DNA from: Geosiphon pyriformis
Taxonomy: Eukaryota > Glomeromycota > Glomeromycetes > Archaeosporales > Geosiphonaceae
Length of the DNA stretch: 64,000 bases
NCBI GenBank assembly: GCA_016748015.1
Contig: JAAOMT010000441.1
Span: 446,005-510,004 of the forward strand
Direction of reading: 5' to 3'
Below, one piece after another: positions 34,858 through 48,942 of the stretch (position 1 is its first letter; each line of letters opens with the position of its first letter). The notes below the pieces were generated by a model. It had not been told where the DNA came from. It saw nothing but the letters and a program-made list of their open reading frames with translations, and ran no database searches. The position numbers and the translations under genes are program-made.

Positions 34858-36210
34858 TTATACGGCTAAGCCAAATACATTCACTACAACATCCATGTTT
34901 TTCAAATCGGGATTATGGTATTTGGCGTAACCTGAAATAAATTATAGTTTTTATAAAAAGAGATAAAGGCAAAGATGACCCATAAATGAAAGAATTTCTT
35001 TTCACTTACCATCACATCGAGCATCCCAAAAACAAAAACTCGTTGAATGAAGACCAGCGTCAGTTTTTTGAACTATTGTACAAGTAACTTTTATAGACGA
35101 GAAATCAAGAATGGTTTGTCAAAGTTAGATCTAAAAAATCTAAAAATCGTACTCCAAATGACATGATAAGAGCCTTTAGAATTCATAAAAAATTGGCCAA
35201 ATTGATATTTATCATAATACGTACCAATGTATTTGAAATCTTTGTTCAGACCACACAAACGTTTCACACAAGTGCTCACAATAGCGGTATTCCATGTAGA
35301 AACTCGCGTGTGTAAATAGGCAGAATCCTGTATAATGCTCTCAGTAACCTGTTTTGTTCCATTATAAAATTGTAGATTCAATTTATTTTAGGTTTATTTA
35401 ACAAAGTTTAAGATATAAGATAATCATGATTAAGAGAATAAATAATCAAGATTGAAATTTTCAGACCCTCTTAAAATGAATCTCCATGTATTTATGAGCT
35501 CTTCCCATAAATCTTGAAGTCCAGCCTTATTTATATGGGCATTAACCTACTTCTTTGATGACTTCCAGAACCTCATCCACATCAAAAATCTTTTTTGGAT
35601 TGCGGGGGAAATCATCATAGGAAGGACGAGCAGAGTGTCCAGGTGTGAACGGTCTGCTAATACTATACTGTGATCCGGAACTTGGTCGAGTTTTGTATCC
35701 AGTCTCTTCAGTGGAGGGATCCAGAGGCCTTTCTGCTGAATTATTCTCTCTTAAGACGGCTTCAACAGCATCATCCAATTTTTTATTCTCCGATAGTGGA
35801 TTATCCGAAGGCTCATTTGTTGGGAAATATTCTAAAGGCCCGTTCAAGGTATATTGTTTTCCAACAGTGAAAGCGGCGGGAAAATTAGGAGTTGATTCAG
35901 TACTCGGCTCGACGCTCTCAGGTTCCTAGTTGGGCGATCCCCATTTTGAGAAAAAGACTCCATCAAAATCAGTAAGGTATTTATAAGATGAAATAGCCAA
36001 GAAAAAACCCAAAGGAAAGTTTAAAGGAAAAAGTGCCTTTCAGGGCGAGTTTAAATCTAATCACAAGAGTTCTTCGAAGTGAACTAGAACCACTGTATTA
36101 AATAGCTTTAATAAAATATAAAATAGAAGGCTTCAAAACCTCTCAAATACTTTATATGAGTTGCAATCAAGGGAATTTATACATACCTCAACAAATTGCG
36201 TTTGGGACAT
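34858..36210 (-). CDS. Tctex1-type dynein light chain, 5 exons
   Basis: Exons 36210-36187, 35925-35551, 35348-35225, 35087-35010 and 34931-34858; all introns are GT-AG and all phases join, giving 224 residues ending GLAV. The Tctex1 fold spans about residues 120-224. DVDEVLEVIKE is helix 1, followed by VTESIIQ, FKYI, TCTIVQKTDAGLH, FCFWD and the final beta strand VVVNVFGLAV. These are the hallmark positions of Tctex/DYNLT light chains, which bind dynein intermediate chain and cargo. A 110-residue hydrophilic Ser/Pro/Asn-rich N-terminal extension, encoded mostly by exon 2, is longer than in the classic ~113-residue light chain. It may be a cargo or regulatory tail. The tiny first exon (8 codons) is the least certain part. 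Confidence 0.85.
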
Positions 36211-39200
36211 GTTTTAATTCCCTTGACACCACGATAGAATGTGTGTGTCGATCAAGATAATCTTGAATTTATATAATTTCAATTCTATATATTACAGAAA
36301 CCTTGTATAATTTTTCATGGGCTTAAAATAAAAATAAGAATATCTCAAAATTTTCAAATAATCATAATTTTGTTAAGGTCTTTTGAAGCTAATAATTTTT
36401 TTTTTTAAAATATTATCTGTTTATTAATAAATTGTGTAAATTTGTGAATTGTTTAATAATCATTTTTTCGTTTGAAAATATTTATTTGTCATTTTAAAAG
36501 CATATGGATTGTAAATATTGTAAAATTGTAACAAATATAGGTATATGTTACATTGTATAAATATTATTAAATTTTGTATTTAATGTTTTTTGATAATAAT
36601 ATTTAATCTAATTCTAAATAATATTAATGTAAATTCTATTTTAATACAGTTGTAAACAATTTCTAATAAACTGTTAAAAATAAAAATAAAAAATAAATAA
36701 AATCAAGATCATACTTTTAATTAAAATTGTAAATAAATTTTTTGTTTTTAAAATTTTTTAAAATGTAAAAATATTGTTATTCTAATAATATATTTTATAA
36801 CATAAATTGTAATTAAAATAAAATATATATACAAAAAAATGTTTTAATTAATTATAATTAATAAATAAAAATCATATAAAATATTTTCAAAATATAATAA
36901 TAATAATAATATAATATAATTAATAATACCAATTTTTAATAAAAATAATTATATTAATGTAATTTATAATAATATTATTATTAATTTTTGTTGTTATTAT
37001 TATTATTGGTATTATTTTATTTGTAATTTTAATTATATTAAAATTTATATTTTAAATTTAATATTTTTATGGTTTATTAAAATTATAATTTATTATATTA
37101 TAATAATAAAATATAATTATATATATATTTCTATTTAAAAATTAAATTAAATTAAATTAACAACAATTAAATAAATTAAATTATACAATAATAAACAACA
37201 ATTAAATAAATTAAATTATACAATAATAAACAATATTACTATTATTAATTAACATAATCTATTATTTAACTAGTATTTTAAAAAATAATTTATTTAAAAA
37301 AATCTCAAAAAAAAATTTAAAATATTTATTTAGCTATATGTTTTAAATACTTATTAATTTTATTTTATATTATTATTATTATTATTAACTTTAATTATAT
37401 ATATATTTTATAATAAAAACTATTATTATTCGAATAGAAAAGCCAATTCAAAAGCTATTAAAAAAATGTAATTAAAACATAATAACATAAAAAAAACATG
37501 ATAATACAAAATAACACAAAATAATATATAATAATTTAAGATAATATAAGATAATATACAATAACATAAAATAATACAGAATAACTAGCCATAATATAGA
37601 ATAACTAATTATAGTATAAAAAAACAAAGCAACAACAAAAATAGTAAGTAATAATTAGTAATAACAAATAATTAAAAATATTCTTATAAAATTAAAAAAT
37701 ATATATAAAAATAAATAGTTTTAATAAATAAAAAACCATTTTCTTAAAAATATATTTTAGCTTTAAAACTTGATAAATCTCTTTTATATTATTTTTTTTA
37801 TATTTTTATATTTATAATTAAATAAAAATATTGTTAATCTACTTGTATATAATTTCAGAATTTGTGTTGTTAAAGTTAAATTAATTATGTTTTTTATTCT
37901 TGTTTCAAATTAGATGTTCTTAATATAAATAGCTTTAAAACTTTAATAACTTAAACTAATTATTCTTAATTATAATAATTAATAATACTAATTTTTTTTT
38001 ATTTTAATTTCAAATTTTTTATTCTTTTTTTTAGTAAAGTAGTAATATTAAGAAAATTAATTGTTTAAGAATAGATTTTATGATAATTTGGTAAAAAAAA
38101 GAAGCTTTTTCTAAGTTTGAATATTAATTTTATCTTGTTAACTTACCAGAAAAATAAAAAAACAATACTAAATTTTAGCAATTGTATTTAACTAATTCAG
38201 AGAAGATAGCTTACATATATTTAATTATAAATAATTAAATTATATTTTTGTGTCTTATAACCAAAAAACTCTATAAGTAAATTCAGATATATTAAAAATC
38301 TTTAGATACTGATAATTTTGTTTTGTCTTTTATATTAAACAAAAAAAATTTTTTAAGTTTCTTTACTTAAATATAAAATACTAAATATTATTATTATATC
38401 CTATTAAGTTTACTCATAATATTTAGTGCTTTTTGTAAAATTATAAAATTTACAAAGACAAACCATTTTAGAAATTCACAAAAATAGCAACTATTGAAAC
38501 TATAAAAAAAGATCATTTATCATTCAAAAGAATATTATTTTAACACTTTAAAAAAAACTTGGAAATACCAACAGAAACTATTACTGCCAAAAGTAATTTT
38601 TGTCATTATGTATATGTTAAAATCAACTATCTATTAGGCTAAACAACTAATATAAAAAAACTCAAAAAACAAATTCATTAACAATTATTAGCATATTCAA
38701 TTTCAACTACTATATAAATTATAACTGAAATCTTTGTCTTAATTGATAAAAAAACGAGATATATATCCAAAATTGGTACTCTCAATAGAAAAAAAAACAA
38801 ACATCAAAACTTAACTTCAAAAAATCTAAGTTTAAATCAAACAATAATACACAAATTACACAAAAAAAAACTTTATATACAGTTAATAAAAAATCAAAAT
38901 TTTTTTTATTAACAATCTTTTTATATTATTAGACTTCAAAAAGCAAAATTTTGCTCAATTAATTTACCAAATCACAAACAAAAACTCTGAAAACTTCTAG
39001 AAATCTGTATTTTTAGGATTTTAACCAAAATTTTTGAACTAAATTTCTAAGAAATTACAGAGCTATATTTGAAAATTTTATTTTAGTACTCAATAATTCA
39101 GTTAGAAACACTTCTTTTTAAACACAATTTTTAGCATTGTTTTTAACCAAATTAACAATTATCTTCTTAGAAACAGTATCTATATTACAAGTTATTATTA

Positions 39201-40008
39201 TTACCAACAAAAAAAAACAATTAGTATTAAGTTTAATAAAGTAATCAGACATATCTCTGTTAATATTCTTTTTGTTAACAATTAAACAAATCTCTATTAC
39301 TCAAATTATGGCTTACAGAAATATTGCTAAACTAAAAAAATTCTTTGGTAAAAAAAAAATACATATATTTAAATTGTAAAAGCCAAAAAAACAATTACTG
39401 TTAACAATTGAGATAAAGCCAAAACAATATAAGCTTTACTCTTCTTTTTAATTAAAACTGCAGATTTATAATACCAAGTTTTAATAAAAAACCAACTGAT
39501 TTTGCTATCTTTAAACTCATCTTTTTATAGTATTTTTATAACTCAAATATATTTATTAGACTGCAAAATTAATTCAACATAATAAAACAAAAAGATTATA
39601 AAACTATAATTATTTATTTTGAAAGATTTAATCAAATTTTCTACCAAATTCAGATAATTGAAAGAAATTATTACATCTTAAATCAAATTTTTAACTAATT
39701 TATTAAAAAACTAAGGAACAATATCTTTCAATCCATTAGACTTTAATATTCTAACAACTTACAAAAGACTATAATACTTGTTTGTAACTTTGAATTAGTA
39801 AAACAAAAAACCAACCATGTCTAAATCATTAACTTAATCATAAATAAAATTTCAAACATAGACACAAAGCTTACTTAATTAAATAAAAAATTAACTCAGA
39901 AAATTAAAAAATTCTTAACAAAAAATTATAGAACTTATTAGTTATTACAACAAAAAAACTTAAACAATAGATCTTAACAATAACAAAACTGTTAACAATA
40001 GCAATAAG
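36211..40008. other. Ultra-AT-rich region with simple repeats
   Basis: No gene seen. Contains a ~36-bp tandem duplication near 37159-37230 and a degenerate ~11-12 bp repeat (ATAATAtaa-type) at about 37500-37620. Composition suggests decayed repeats rather than host coding DNA. Confidence 0.6.
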
Positions 40009-43000
40009 ATTTTAATGTTTGGTCTAGTTTGGTTTAAGTTCAATTAAACCACTGAATTAAACCAAATTTAAACTGAAGATTTGACAAAATTTTAAACTTG
40101 AACTTAAAATTACTGAACTTAAACTGAATCTGAACACATACAATAAGTTTGGTTCAAGTTTGATTCGAAGTTCATAAATATGTTCAAGTTTAACTATTAA
40201 AAACATTATATTATATTATATTGTATTATTATTTAATTTTTTTTTCAATAATTTCTGTATTTATAATTGAAAACACTGTGCTGCTTTTATAGTTTTAAGC
40301 ACTAAGTGAAACTTTATATCTGTAATCATATTTTTACTTGCAAAAAAGACATGTTTAAAAGCAACAAATAATCTTTGGATTGCCAAATAATTACAATTTA
40401 TACATATAAGATAAAAAAATTATGTTTGATATGTCTAAATATTAAATTATTAATAAAATTTTAATTTAAATAAATATTTTTTATAATATATCTTCCACTA
40501 TGCTATTATATTTATTTCTTTATTGGCCATTTTTTCAGAAATATAATAATCAATTTTATCAAGTTTTTTTTCCTCATTATTGTTAAAATTTATTTTTAAT
40601 ATAAATTATATAACTTATACTATAATATTATTAAAATTGCCATTTAATAATAAACTGTTATTTAATGTTAGTATAATATCTAGTATGTATTTTGTTTTAA
40701 AAAATATATACATTCTAAAGATTTATTTATTATGTAAGAGTTGGAAATAAAACCATTTAAATAAATTAATAATTTATAATTTTTTTGTTTTATCAATATT
40801 GTCATCCAAAAAATTTTTTTTGTGAAATAATAAAATTTTTTTTTTAAATTCAATGCAATGCAAAATATTACAGTTGTATTTGTTTTAAAGTAATATTCAA
40901 CTAATTTTTCTTTTATTGTTTTAGCTGTTATAACAAATAATAAATCTAATATTAAATGTGTTAAATAAATAAATAAATAAATACAATTAAGATTATAATG
41001 TTTTATTAGATTTATTATTATCAACTGTGTTTTTGATGTAATTAAGAATGATATTAAAAATAATAATAATTAAAAAGACAGTATTATTTAAACTAGTTGA
41101 CATTTTGATTATAATATTCTTAAATAGTTCAAGAAATTTAGCAATTTTATCAAAGACAGTTCACTAATTATGTAAAATAATATATTAATAAAGTTCAATA
41201 TAAGTGTTAGTAAGGTATTTAATGCCTATAAATTTACAGTTAAAATTTTTGTATTTAAAATATATGGAATCAAAAATAAACAACTTGCTAATTTAAGAGA
41301 TAATCTATTTCTGACTATGTCATAAGTAAAATTCTACCAGATAAAACAATTTAGAATAAATTTATGATATTTAATTTAACATACATTACAAATATGTTCA
41401 AGGAATTTAAAATATTAGAATAAGATATAGATTGCAGAGTTAAATTTTCTAATTTTTAATTTATACAAAGTTTACATTAGGAAAATTTCAAGTAAATATA
41501 TTTGGTTTGAATTTTTAACAAATATTTTAAAAACATTATTTTTTATTTCATCTAGAGCCACTACTATGTTTAGAATATAATTAGAGCATTAAAATTAAAG
41601 ATCTTTTAAGCTCTATTAAATGTTTTTTTCTTCTAATTTTCTCACTAACTTTTTTAAAAAAGTACTATTATTTGTAGTATTATCAAGAGTAATAGCAAGA
41701 AACTATTAAAAAAAATTATATTATAATTAATAAAATTAATGATAAACTTATATAAAAAAAAAAAGTAAGTGTAATTTTTTCTTAATCTTTTTTTTAAAAC
41801 TTTTTGACTGAAAATTCGACCTAAAACAATGATAAAAATTATTTAAGCTAATATTAAAAAAATGCAGTTTTTGATGATATGAACACTATGATAACTTTAA
41901 GTTTCAGATAATATTAATACCAAAAATTTAGTTCTGAAGCAATGATGAAAACCAATTTAAGTCAACATTGAAAAAATGTAATTTTTAATGATATGAACAT
42001 TATAATAACTTTGAGTCTTAAATAATACTAATATTAAAAATTCAGCTTTGGAGCAATGATAAAAACCAACTTAAATTAATATTGAAAAAATGTAATTTCT
42101 GATGATATAGGCACTGTAATAACTTTGAATTTCAGATGATACTAATATGTTACATAGTATGCCAATCTTATTATTGGTTATTAACTAATTCAAATTTATA
42201 TAAAAATATATGTATGTACTTTTAATATAATTTTATAATCTTTTAATACTTTTAAAAAATCTGTTTACAATGTTTATTCTATCATATTATTTACTTATTA
42301 ATTCAAAATTAATTATTGTTTATTAAAAGTCTCAATTGTCATTAATATAATAACCAGTAATAAAAACAAAGACTTTGTTATTGAAAAATGTTCAGAGATC
42401 TGATATAAAAAATTTTGGACTTGATAGTATCTAATTATACTTATTATATTATAAATATAAGTGAAAAAAAAGAGATATTTTATAATAAAAGCAGTGCTTA
42501 CTTTTAATTCTTGTTTATCTAAAACATAGAGTTCTATAACTCTATTTTTAATTGTATTAGCACAAAAAAATTGAGAAATGAAATTCAAATATTGAAATAT
42601 TTTAATTAATTTAGGATTTTTTACTATAAAAAGTGGTTATTGACAATTAATAAGCCAAATAATAATTATGTTACAAAGTTTTTTATTATTAATATTAATA
42701 GCAGTTACTACAGAAAACTAAAACAGTTTTTTAATTAGATTGGTCAAAAATTATAAAAAAAAATAGCAATCTTACTTATCAAAATATATTTTTAATTAAC
42801 TTGCAATTTTTTTGGACATTTTGTTTTTTTTTATAATATTCTTCTATTATAATATATACTGTTTAGTGGAAAGTCTCTAAATAGTGCTATAAAGATTTAA
42901 TAGTGTTTATAGTTTTACAAAAAAATAGTTTATACACATATTTTGAAACTGTATATTTAGCTGTTTTTTTTTATTTACTTAAACTTATCAAAATAGTTTT

Positions 43001-43440
43001 ATATTTTATTCTAAAAACTACATCTACCAAATATATTAATATTTAGATTATTTGGATTATTAAATTTTGTTTTTAAAATTTTAAATCTTTAATAATATTG
43101 AATGATATCAACAATAAATTTATTTTGGTAAGTTGAAGAGTAAAGTTGTTATATATGCATAGTTTTATATACTTTTTTAACTGATTATAATAATTAAACA
43201 AAGTAATAATTAATAAATAAATAATATAAATTATATTTTTTTTAATTCCATTAAACTTAAACAAGTTTGTAAACTTTGAACCAAACTTAAGCCAAACTTA
43301 AACTTGTCAAAAAAGTTTAATACCAAACTTAAACTAAACTTACTTTGAAAAATTAGTTTAATTCAAGTTTGGTTTATAATTTTAACTGAACTTAAACAAC
43401 ACCCAAAGTTTGGTTTGGTTTAATTTAATTAAAATTTTAA
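40009..43440. mobile_element. Possible degenerate DNA element bounded by AAGTTTGGTT-rich blocks
   Basis: Blocks at 40009-40200 and 43255-43440 are dense in AAGTTTGGTT, TTCAAGTTT and AAACTTAAAC. In opposite orientation they share order: a TTAAACCAAA part, an inner GTTTGGTTCAAGTTTG part, then TTCAAGTTTAA. They could be ~180-bp imperfect terminal inverted repeats of a dead transposon of ~3.4 kb. No transposase can be read between them. A duplicated low-complexity block is the alternative. Confidence 0.3.
41812..42155 (+). repeat. Tandem repeat, three units of about 114 bp
   Basis: CAATGAT recurs at 41827, 41940 and 42054, each within a matching context (AATGATRAAAA...ATTRAAAAAATG...GATGATAT...ATAACTTTRA). 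Units differ mainly by transitions. Confidence 0.75.
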
Positions 43441-43649
43441 TAACAGTCAAAATTAAAAAAATAAAAAATAAAACAATTTTGAACACCAATCTGAAAAATT
43501 ATTTTACTAATCTCAAACATAGTACAACCAAAAAGAAAGTAAACCAACTTAATCTTAAACTTATTACAAAACAAAATAGTTTTATTTTAATTTACTAAAA
43601 AAAAATCCTAATATTATTTTTACTTATTAATACTAATTAATAATTTAAA

Positions 43650-44600
43650 GCAGACATAACAGTATCTAACTTTTTGAAATGAACAACAACATATTGTCAA
43701 ACACCAATAGACTTTAATATAACATAGATAATTTTACCAAACTTACTAAATACTGTTTTAATATTAGTAACAAATATATTCAAAAACATATTATACAGTA
43801 TAACAGGAGTAAAAAAAAAAATATTTTTAGAAACTACTAAAGACTTGGCAATTTTAAAAGTAACAAATAAATAGAACTTATAAACTCAATCAGAAAAGCA
43901 GTTTCTAAAAACTTTTAAAAAGCAAACCCCATACAGAAAAGCTTTATATTGTTTTTTACAACTAATTTTGTATTTAAAAAACCATGTATAAACTGAAAAA
44001 CAGTTTTAATATAAGCCAATTTAATTTTAAAAGTAGTATTAAACACCAAAATAAAGACTATTTACTCAATAAATCTTTGATAACCAGTTATAGTTTTCCA
44101 AGTACTATTAGTGACAGCATTAAAAACCAGAGAAAATAATGATAAATTAGTTTTTATTTGGTCAATTCAGTTCTTAAAAACAAGTAATTCAATAAAAAAC
44201 TATTGCTTTGCTTTTAAAATCGGCAAAAATTTGCTAAAAAACACCATATTTAACAATATAGCTAGTAATTAATCTTGGTTTATTTTATATAACATATTAA
44301 ATAATACAATAAAAATTTTATTTGAAATTTTATTTGAAATTACAAAAAAATTTAGTGTAACAATAGCAAAAGCAAACAACAATTCTTATTTTTTAAAATT
44401 CTTGGCTTTTTTGGCCATTTTTAAAAAAGTGGTAATAGTATTAAATATAGCAGCAATAATTAAAAAAACCAGTTTGTTAACTAGTTTACTATTAAAAACT
44501 TTTGGGCTTTTAGTAAAAATAAAGATAATATTAGAACTAATTCAAGTATGTCTCTTTGAAGGAATTTTGACTAATAAAAAACTAGCCAAAAATAAAAAAA
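43650..44600 (-). pseudogene. Decayed LINE ORF1-like copy (minus), arm of an inverted pair
   Basis: Minus-strand reading in pieces shows NSTWKTITGYQRF (near 44070), FKIKLAY (near 44020) and FSKFGKI followed by an LKSIGV-stop-QYVVV segment (near 43685-43760). The last piece lines up with the RRM-like core of LINE-A/B ORF1 (FGKIxSIKxQLIGLWQK). Stops are TGA, TAA and TAG at Trp/Gln-type positions. Base composition is nearly pure A+T. It is a relic. Confidence 0.6.
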
Positions 44601-45564
44601 AAATGCTTTAATAATCATTAAAAACAATTACAATTTAGAAAAAAAATCTTTAAGATGTTTTGCTTAGTAGTTTTTACAACAGAAAAAACTTTTTTAGTTA
44701 AAACTTTATCAAATATCTTAAAAAAGATATTAAGTGCAGTTTTTTATTTTTTGCTTTAGTTATAGTTATAAAATTAAGAAAATAAAAAGTAATTTTATTA
44801 ATAAAAAATTATATAAATTACTACCTAATATAATATACTTTACTAATTATTATCTTTTTTTTCTTATTATTTAAATTAAATGTTTTTATACTAAATTTAA
44901 TGTTTTTTATATATATTTTTTATTTCAATCTATTTTATTTTTTTAATAGCATTTTTTATTTATAAAATAAAATTAAAAAAAATAAGAAAAAACAATCAAA
45001 AAATAAATATTAGAAGTAATAAATAAGAATAAAATCAATTTAATATATTCTAACTCTTTTTTTAATTACTAATTTACATCTAGTATATAATATTTATTCT
45101 TATATAAAAATCAATTTTGAAAAAATATTTGATAAATTATGTTCTTATTTTTTTATAGATTATTTTTATATATAAAAAATTGTTAATTAATCAATTAATT
45201 TTATAAAAAAATGTTTTTTGTAAGAAATTATTCTTTTATAGAAGGTTTTTTTTATACAAGTCTAACTGTAGTTTAAAATATTACATAATTTAATTATTAT
45301 ATTTAATTATACTTATATATTATATAAATTAATTTATATTTTTAATTTGTTTAATAAAAGTATTTTTTTTTCTATTTTTATGATTATGATTAAAGTAAAA
45401 AGTAAAAAAGTTTCAAATATTACTTTTTTTATAGTAACTAATAAAGTTTTAACAAAAAAAAATCTTTTTATTATCAAAACAATTAAGCAAAATATTCTAA
45501 CAATTTTTTTTTTAAATATTAATAATAAAAAGCTGTTTTTAATAATTTTTAAAGTATTTTTTTT
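44601..45564. other. AT-rich spacer between inverted ORF1 relics
   Basis: About 960 bp of A+T-rich sequence; no feature recognised. Confidence 0.5.
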
Positions 45565-46500
45565 ATCATTGATTAATAGTTTTTCTTTAGTTAAAGTTTT
45601 TTTAAGAGACATATTTAAGTTAATCCCAATATTATTTTTATTTTCTTTAAAGATTTTAAAGTTTTTAACAACAAACTAATTAAAAAGTTAATCTTTTTTG
45701 TTTTTATTACTAATACTATTATTACTATTATTATCACTTTACAAATAACAAAAAAACCAAAAGTTAAAAAAACAGCAACAGTTACTTATATTGCTATTAT
45801 TATATCAATTTTTTTGTGATTTTAGATAAAATTTTAAATAAAGTTTTTCTAATAATAATTAGTTTTTTCTTAATATAAGCAACAATAATAATAGCATATT
45901 TTTTAAAATATGTTAAGATTAATTACTAATTGTATTGTTAAATATGGTGTTTTTTACCAAATTATTGCTAATTTTGAAAACAAAACAACTTATTAGATTA
46001 TTTAATCTTAAAAATTGGATTGATTAAATAGAAACTAAATTAATTTTTGCTTTTTTGTTTTTTGATACTATTTTTAATAGTGTTTAAAAAACAATTTTTA
46101 ATTATTAAAAGTTTTTTAAATAAATAATTTCTATTTTAATGTTTAGTTTTATTTTTAAGATTAAATTGGTTTTTTGTTTATTTTTTGTTTTATCTGTTAC
46201 TTGGTTTTGTTAAGTTTAAATTAGTTTTTAAAAACAATATCAAATTGTGTTATGTGAATTTTGCTTTTAAGGCTTTTTTGGTTATTGTTATCAATATTAT
46301 TATTAATGATTTTTTTTATAACTATATTTAAGATGGTAAAATTTTCTGTAATAGCTTTTGGTTTCTTTTTTCTTATATTTTTTAATAATATTAAAAATGC
46401 TTTTGGTATTTTTGATGTTATCTTTATTAAATTAAAATCTGCTAATTTGTGATAATATGCTGTTGTTAATTTAAAGACTTTTTTTTTGCTGTTATTATTT
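45565..46500 (+). pseudogene. Decayed LINE ORF1-like copy (plus), arm of an inverted pair
   Basis: Aligns along its length with the reverse complement of 43650-44600. For example 45912-45985 matches 44210-44290, and the KTIFNY-stop-KFF segment near 46090 matches KTITGYQRF of the other arm. The Trp and Gln codons of the other arm are stops here, consistent with further C-to-T/G-to-A decay. Confidence 0.6.
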
Positions 46501-48840
46501 TTAATAACTAATTTATATTAATAAAAAAACAGTATTTAAATTCTTTTTTTCTTAATTAAAGAGTGATTATTATTTTTAAAGACTTATTTAAAAAACCAAA
46601 TTGAATAATTGTTTTTTAGTTATGTTTTTGAAATCAATAATATGATTTTTTAGATTAATAGCCATATTTGCTTTATTTTTTATTCTTTTTATTCTTATTA
46701 TTATTATATTTTATTGTTATTATTTTTGAATCTTATAAAATATTAAAACTTATTGTAATAAAAACTAGGACTTTGTACAAATATTATATTTGGTAGGAAA
46801 CTTTTAAGTATTATCACTATTATAAATATCAAAGTTTAAACTATTTATTTGCTAAATACAAAGTATTTTTTTTTTTTTTTTAAGTTGTCTTTCAAACTTG
46901 TTGTTAGCTTTAAGTTTTTTATGTCTTTTTTTGTAAATAAAAAGTTTTATATTAAGACTTTTGCTTTTTTGGCTTTTTTTTTTGTTGTTTTTTTGGTTAT
47001 TTTTGTTGTTAATCTTGTTGTTAAATTTAAATTGAATTTTTTGAAAACTCAAATCTTAAGCTTGGTTGTTATAATAAAATTTGTTATTAAGTCTATTAGT
47101 TTTTTGGTTATTTTAATTACCAATTTTTTAAATAATAATACTAATAAGACTTTTTAGATAAAAAAAATCTGTTTTTTATAAAATATATATTTAATAATTT
47201 TGTTAATTTTTTGATAAATGTTTCTAAGAACATTGTCTGTTTTAAGTCTAAAATTGATTTTAGTAAAATAAATTATAATAAAATATTAGCTATTAAATTT
47301 TTTTTGAGTAAAAACATTATTAATATATATTATAGTTTTGTGGTATATGTTAAATTTTAATATTAAAAGTAATATTAAGTCAATTAAATTGTTTTTTAGT
47401 AAGTTTATTTTTAATTTTAGAAATTTAAAAGAATTAGTAAGCTAAATATACTTTTTGTTTTTTTTGTTTTAATATAATATTATTATAATTAACTTAAATA
47501 ACTAATTATATGTAAAAAACATATAAGTTATACTTAATTTAAATTACTTAATTTGATGTATTATACTAAGTAATAGTTAAATTTTATTTATTAAATATAA
47601 TAAAAAAAAATCAATTTATTAATTAAATAATAATATTTAAATAATAAGTAATAATTTAAAATAATAATTAAAAAGATAATTTTATATTAATTAATAATTC
47701 AATTTTTTATTTATAGTATTAAATAATAACAATTAAGTTATTAAATTAATTTTAAACAATAGTTTAATAAACAATATTATTATAAAACAATTTATAAACC
47801 AATTAAATTGCCAAGTTAATTATATTATAAATGTTTATATTATTACTATTAATAGAATTTTTAAAATATTAATTGGCAAAATTGACAATATTTTTGAAAT
47901 TAACAAAATTATTATATTTATTAAAATTATTTATAAAAATTATATAATATTATATATTTATTAGAAATAATTTGTTATTAAAAACCAAAATTATTTTTTA
48001 TTAAACTATATATAAAAACTGCAAATTTAGTTTAATAAACAATATATATAAGTATTAAAATTTGTAATTATTTTTAAACAACAATTATATAAGACTAACT
48101 GCTTATTAAATTTAAAAAATTAAAAAAACAATTAATGTTTATATTAATTTATTATTATTATTACTAATTTAAAAAATAATTTATATTATTAAAACATTTA
48201 CTTTTAAATATATAATTTTAATTATGTTAATATTCAAAATTAAAATATAAAAAACATAAAAAAAAACTGTTTTTTATAAAAATATTATTATAAATAAATT
48301 CATTAAATTATGTTTTATAATTTAGTGTTAATAATTTTCAATATTATTTGAAAATTTTAATAAATTTAAAGATTTTTAACTTTGAGTTTTTTGTATAAAA
48401 GACAAATATTCAATAATTTAATAGTTTTTAATACTTGATATTTTATTTTTTTAGCAAAATAGCCAATTTATTTTGGTGTTTTTTATTTTTTTAATAAATA
48501 TTTAATTTTTAATAAATTAATTTTACATTTATGTTTTGTATTTTTTATCAAGCAATTCTTAATATTATAATTTTAGTGCTTATTTTTTCATTAATTAGTT
48601 TAATAAAAAAACACAACAAAAACAAAAAACAATAAAAATTAGTATTTTGTTAATAGTTATAATTAAAAAATATTGGTTTAATATAATAGAATTTGTTAAA
48701 TTATGTTTTTGACATTTGTTGCTTTATAAAATAATATAAATTATTGATATAATTATCAATTCAGTTGTTAATTTAGTTGTTAATTAATAATTGATTTAAT
48801 TTATTTATTTTAAATATATACTTATAAAAAAATTTTTTTG
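46501..48840. other. Ultra-AT-rich region
   Basis: Poly-T/poly-A runs and short Phe/Leu/Lys/Asn frames only. I see no gene or clear repeat unit. Confidence 0.6.
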
Positions 48841-48942
48841 GTTGATTCCCTGATCATAACGAGAGCATAGAGTAGTCAAAGAAATATCTTCCTTTTCCCT
48901 TATTTTCTTCTGTTCTCTTTAGTTATTTCTTTACATACACCT

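Noticed and set aside
36211-48840. Many Phe/Leu/Ile/Lys/Asn frames in AT-rich DNA
   Set aside because: Low-complexity translation of A+T runs, no splice-linked neighbours, and partly shown to be decayed repeats.
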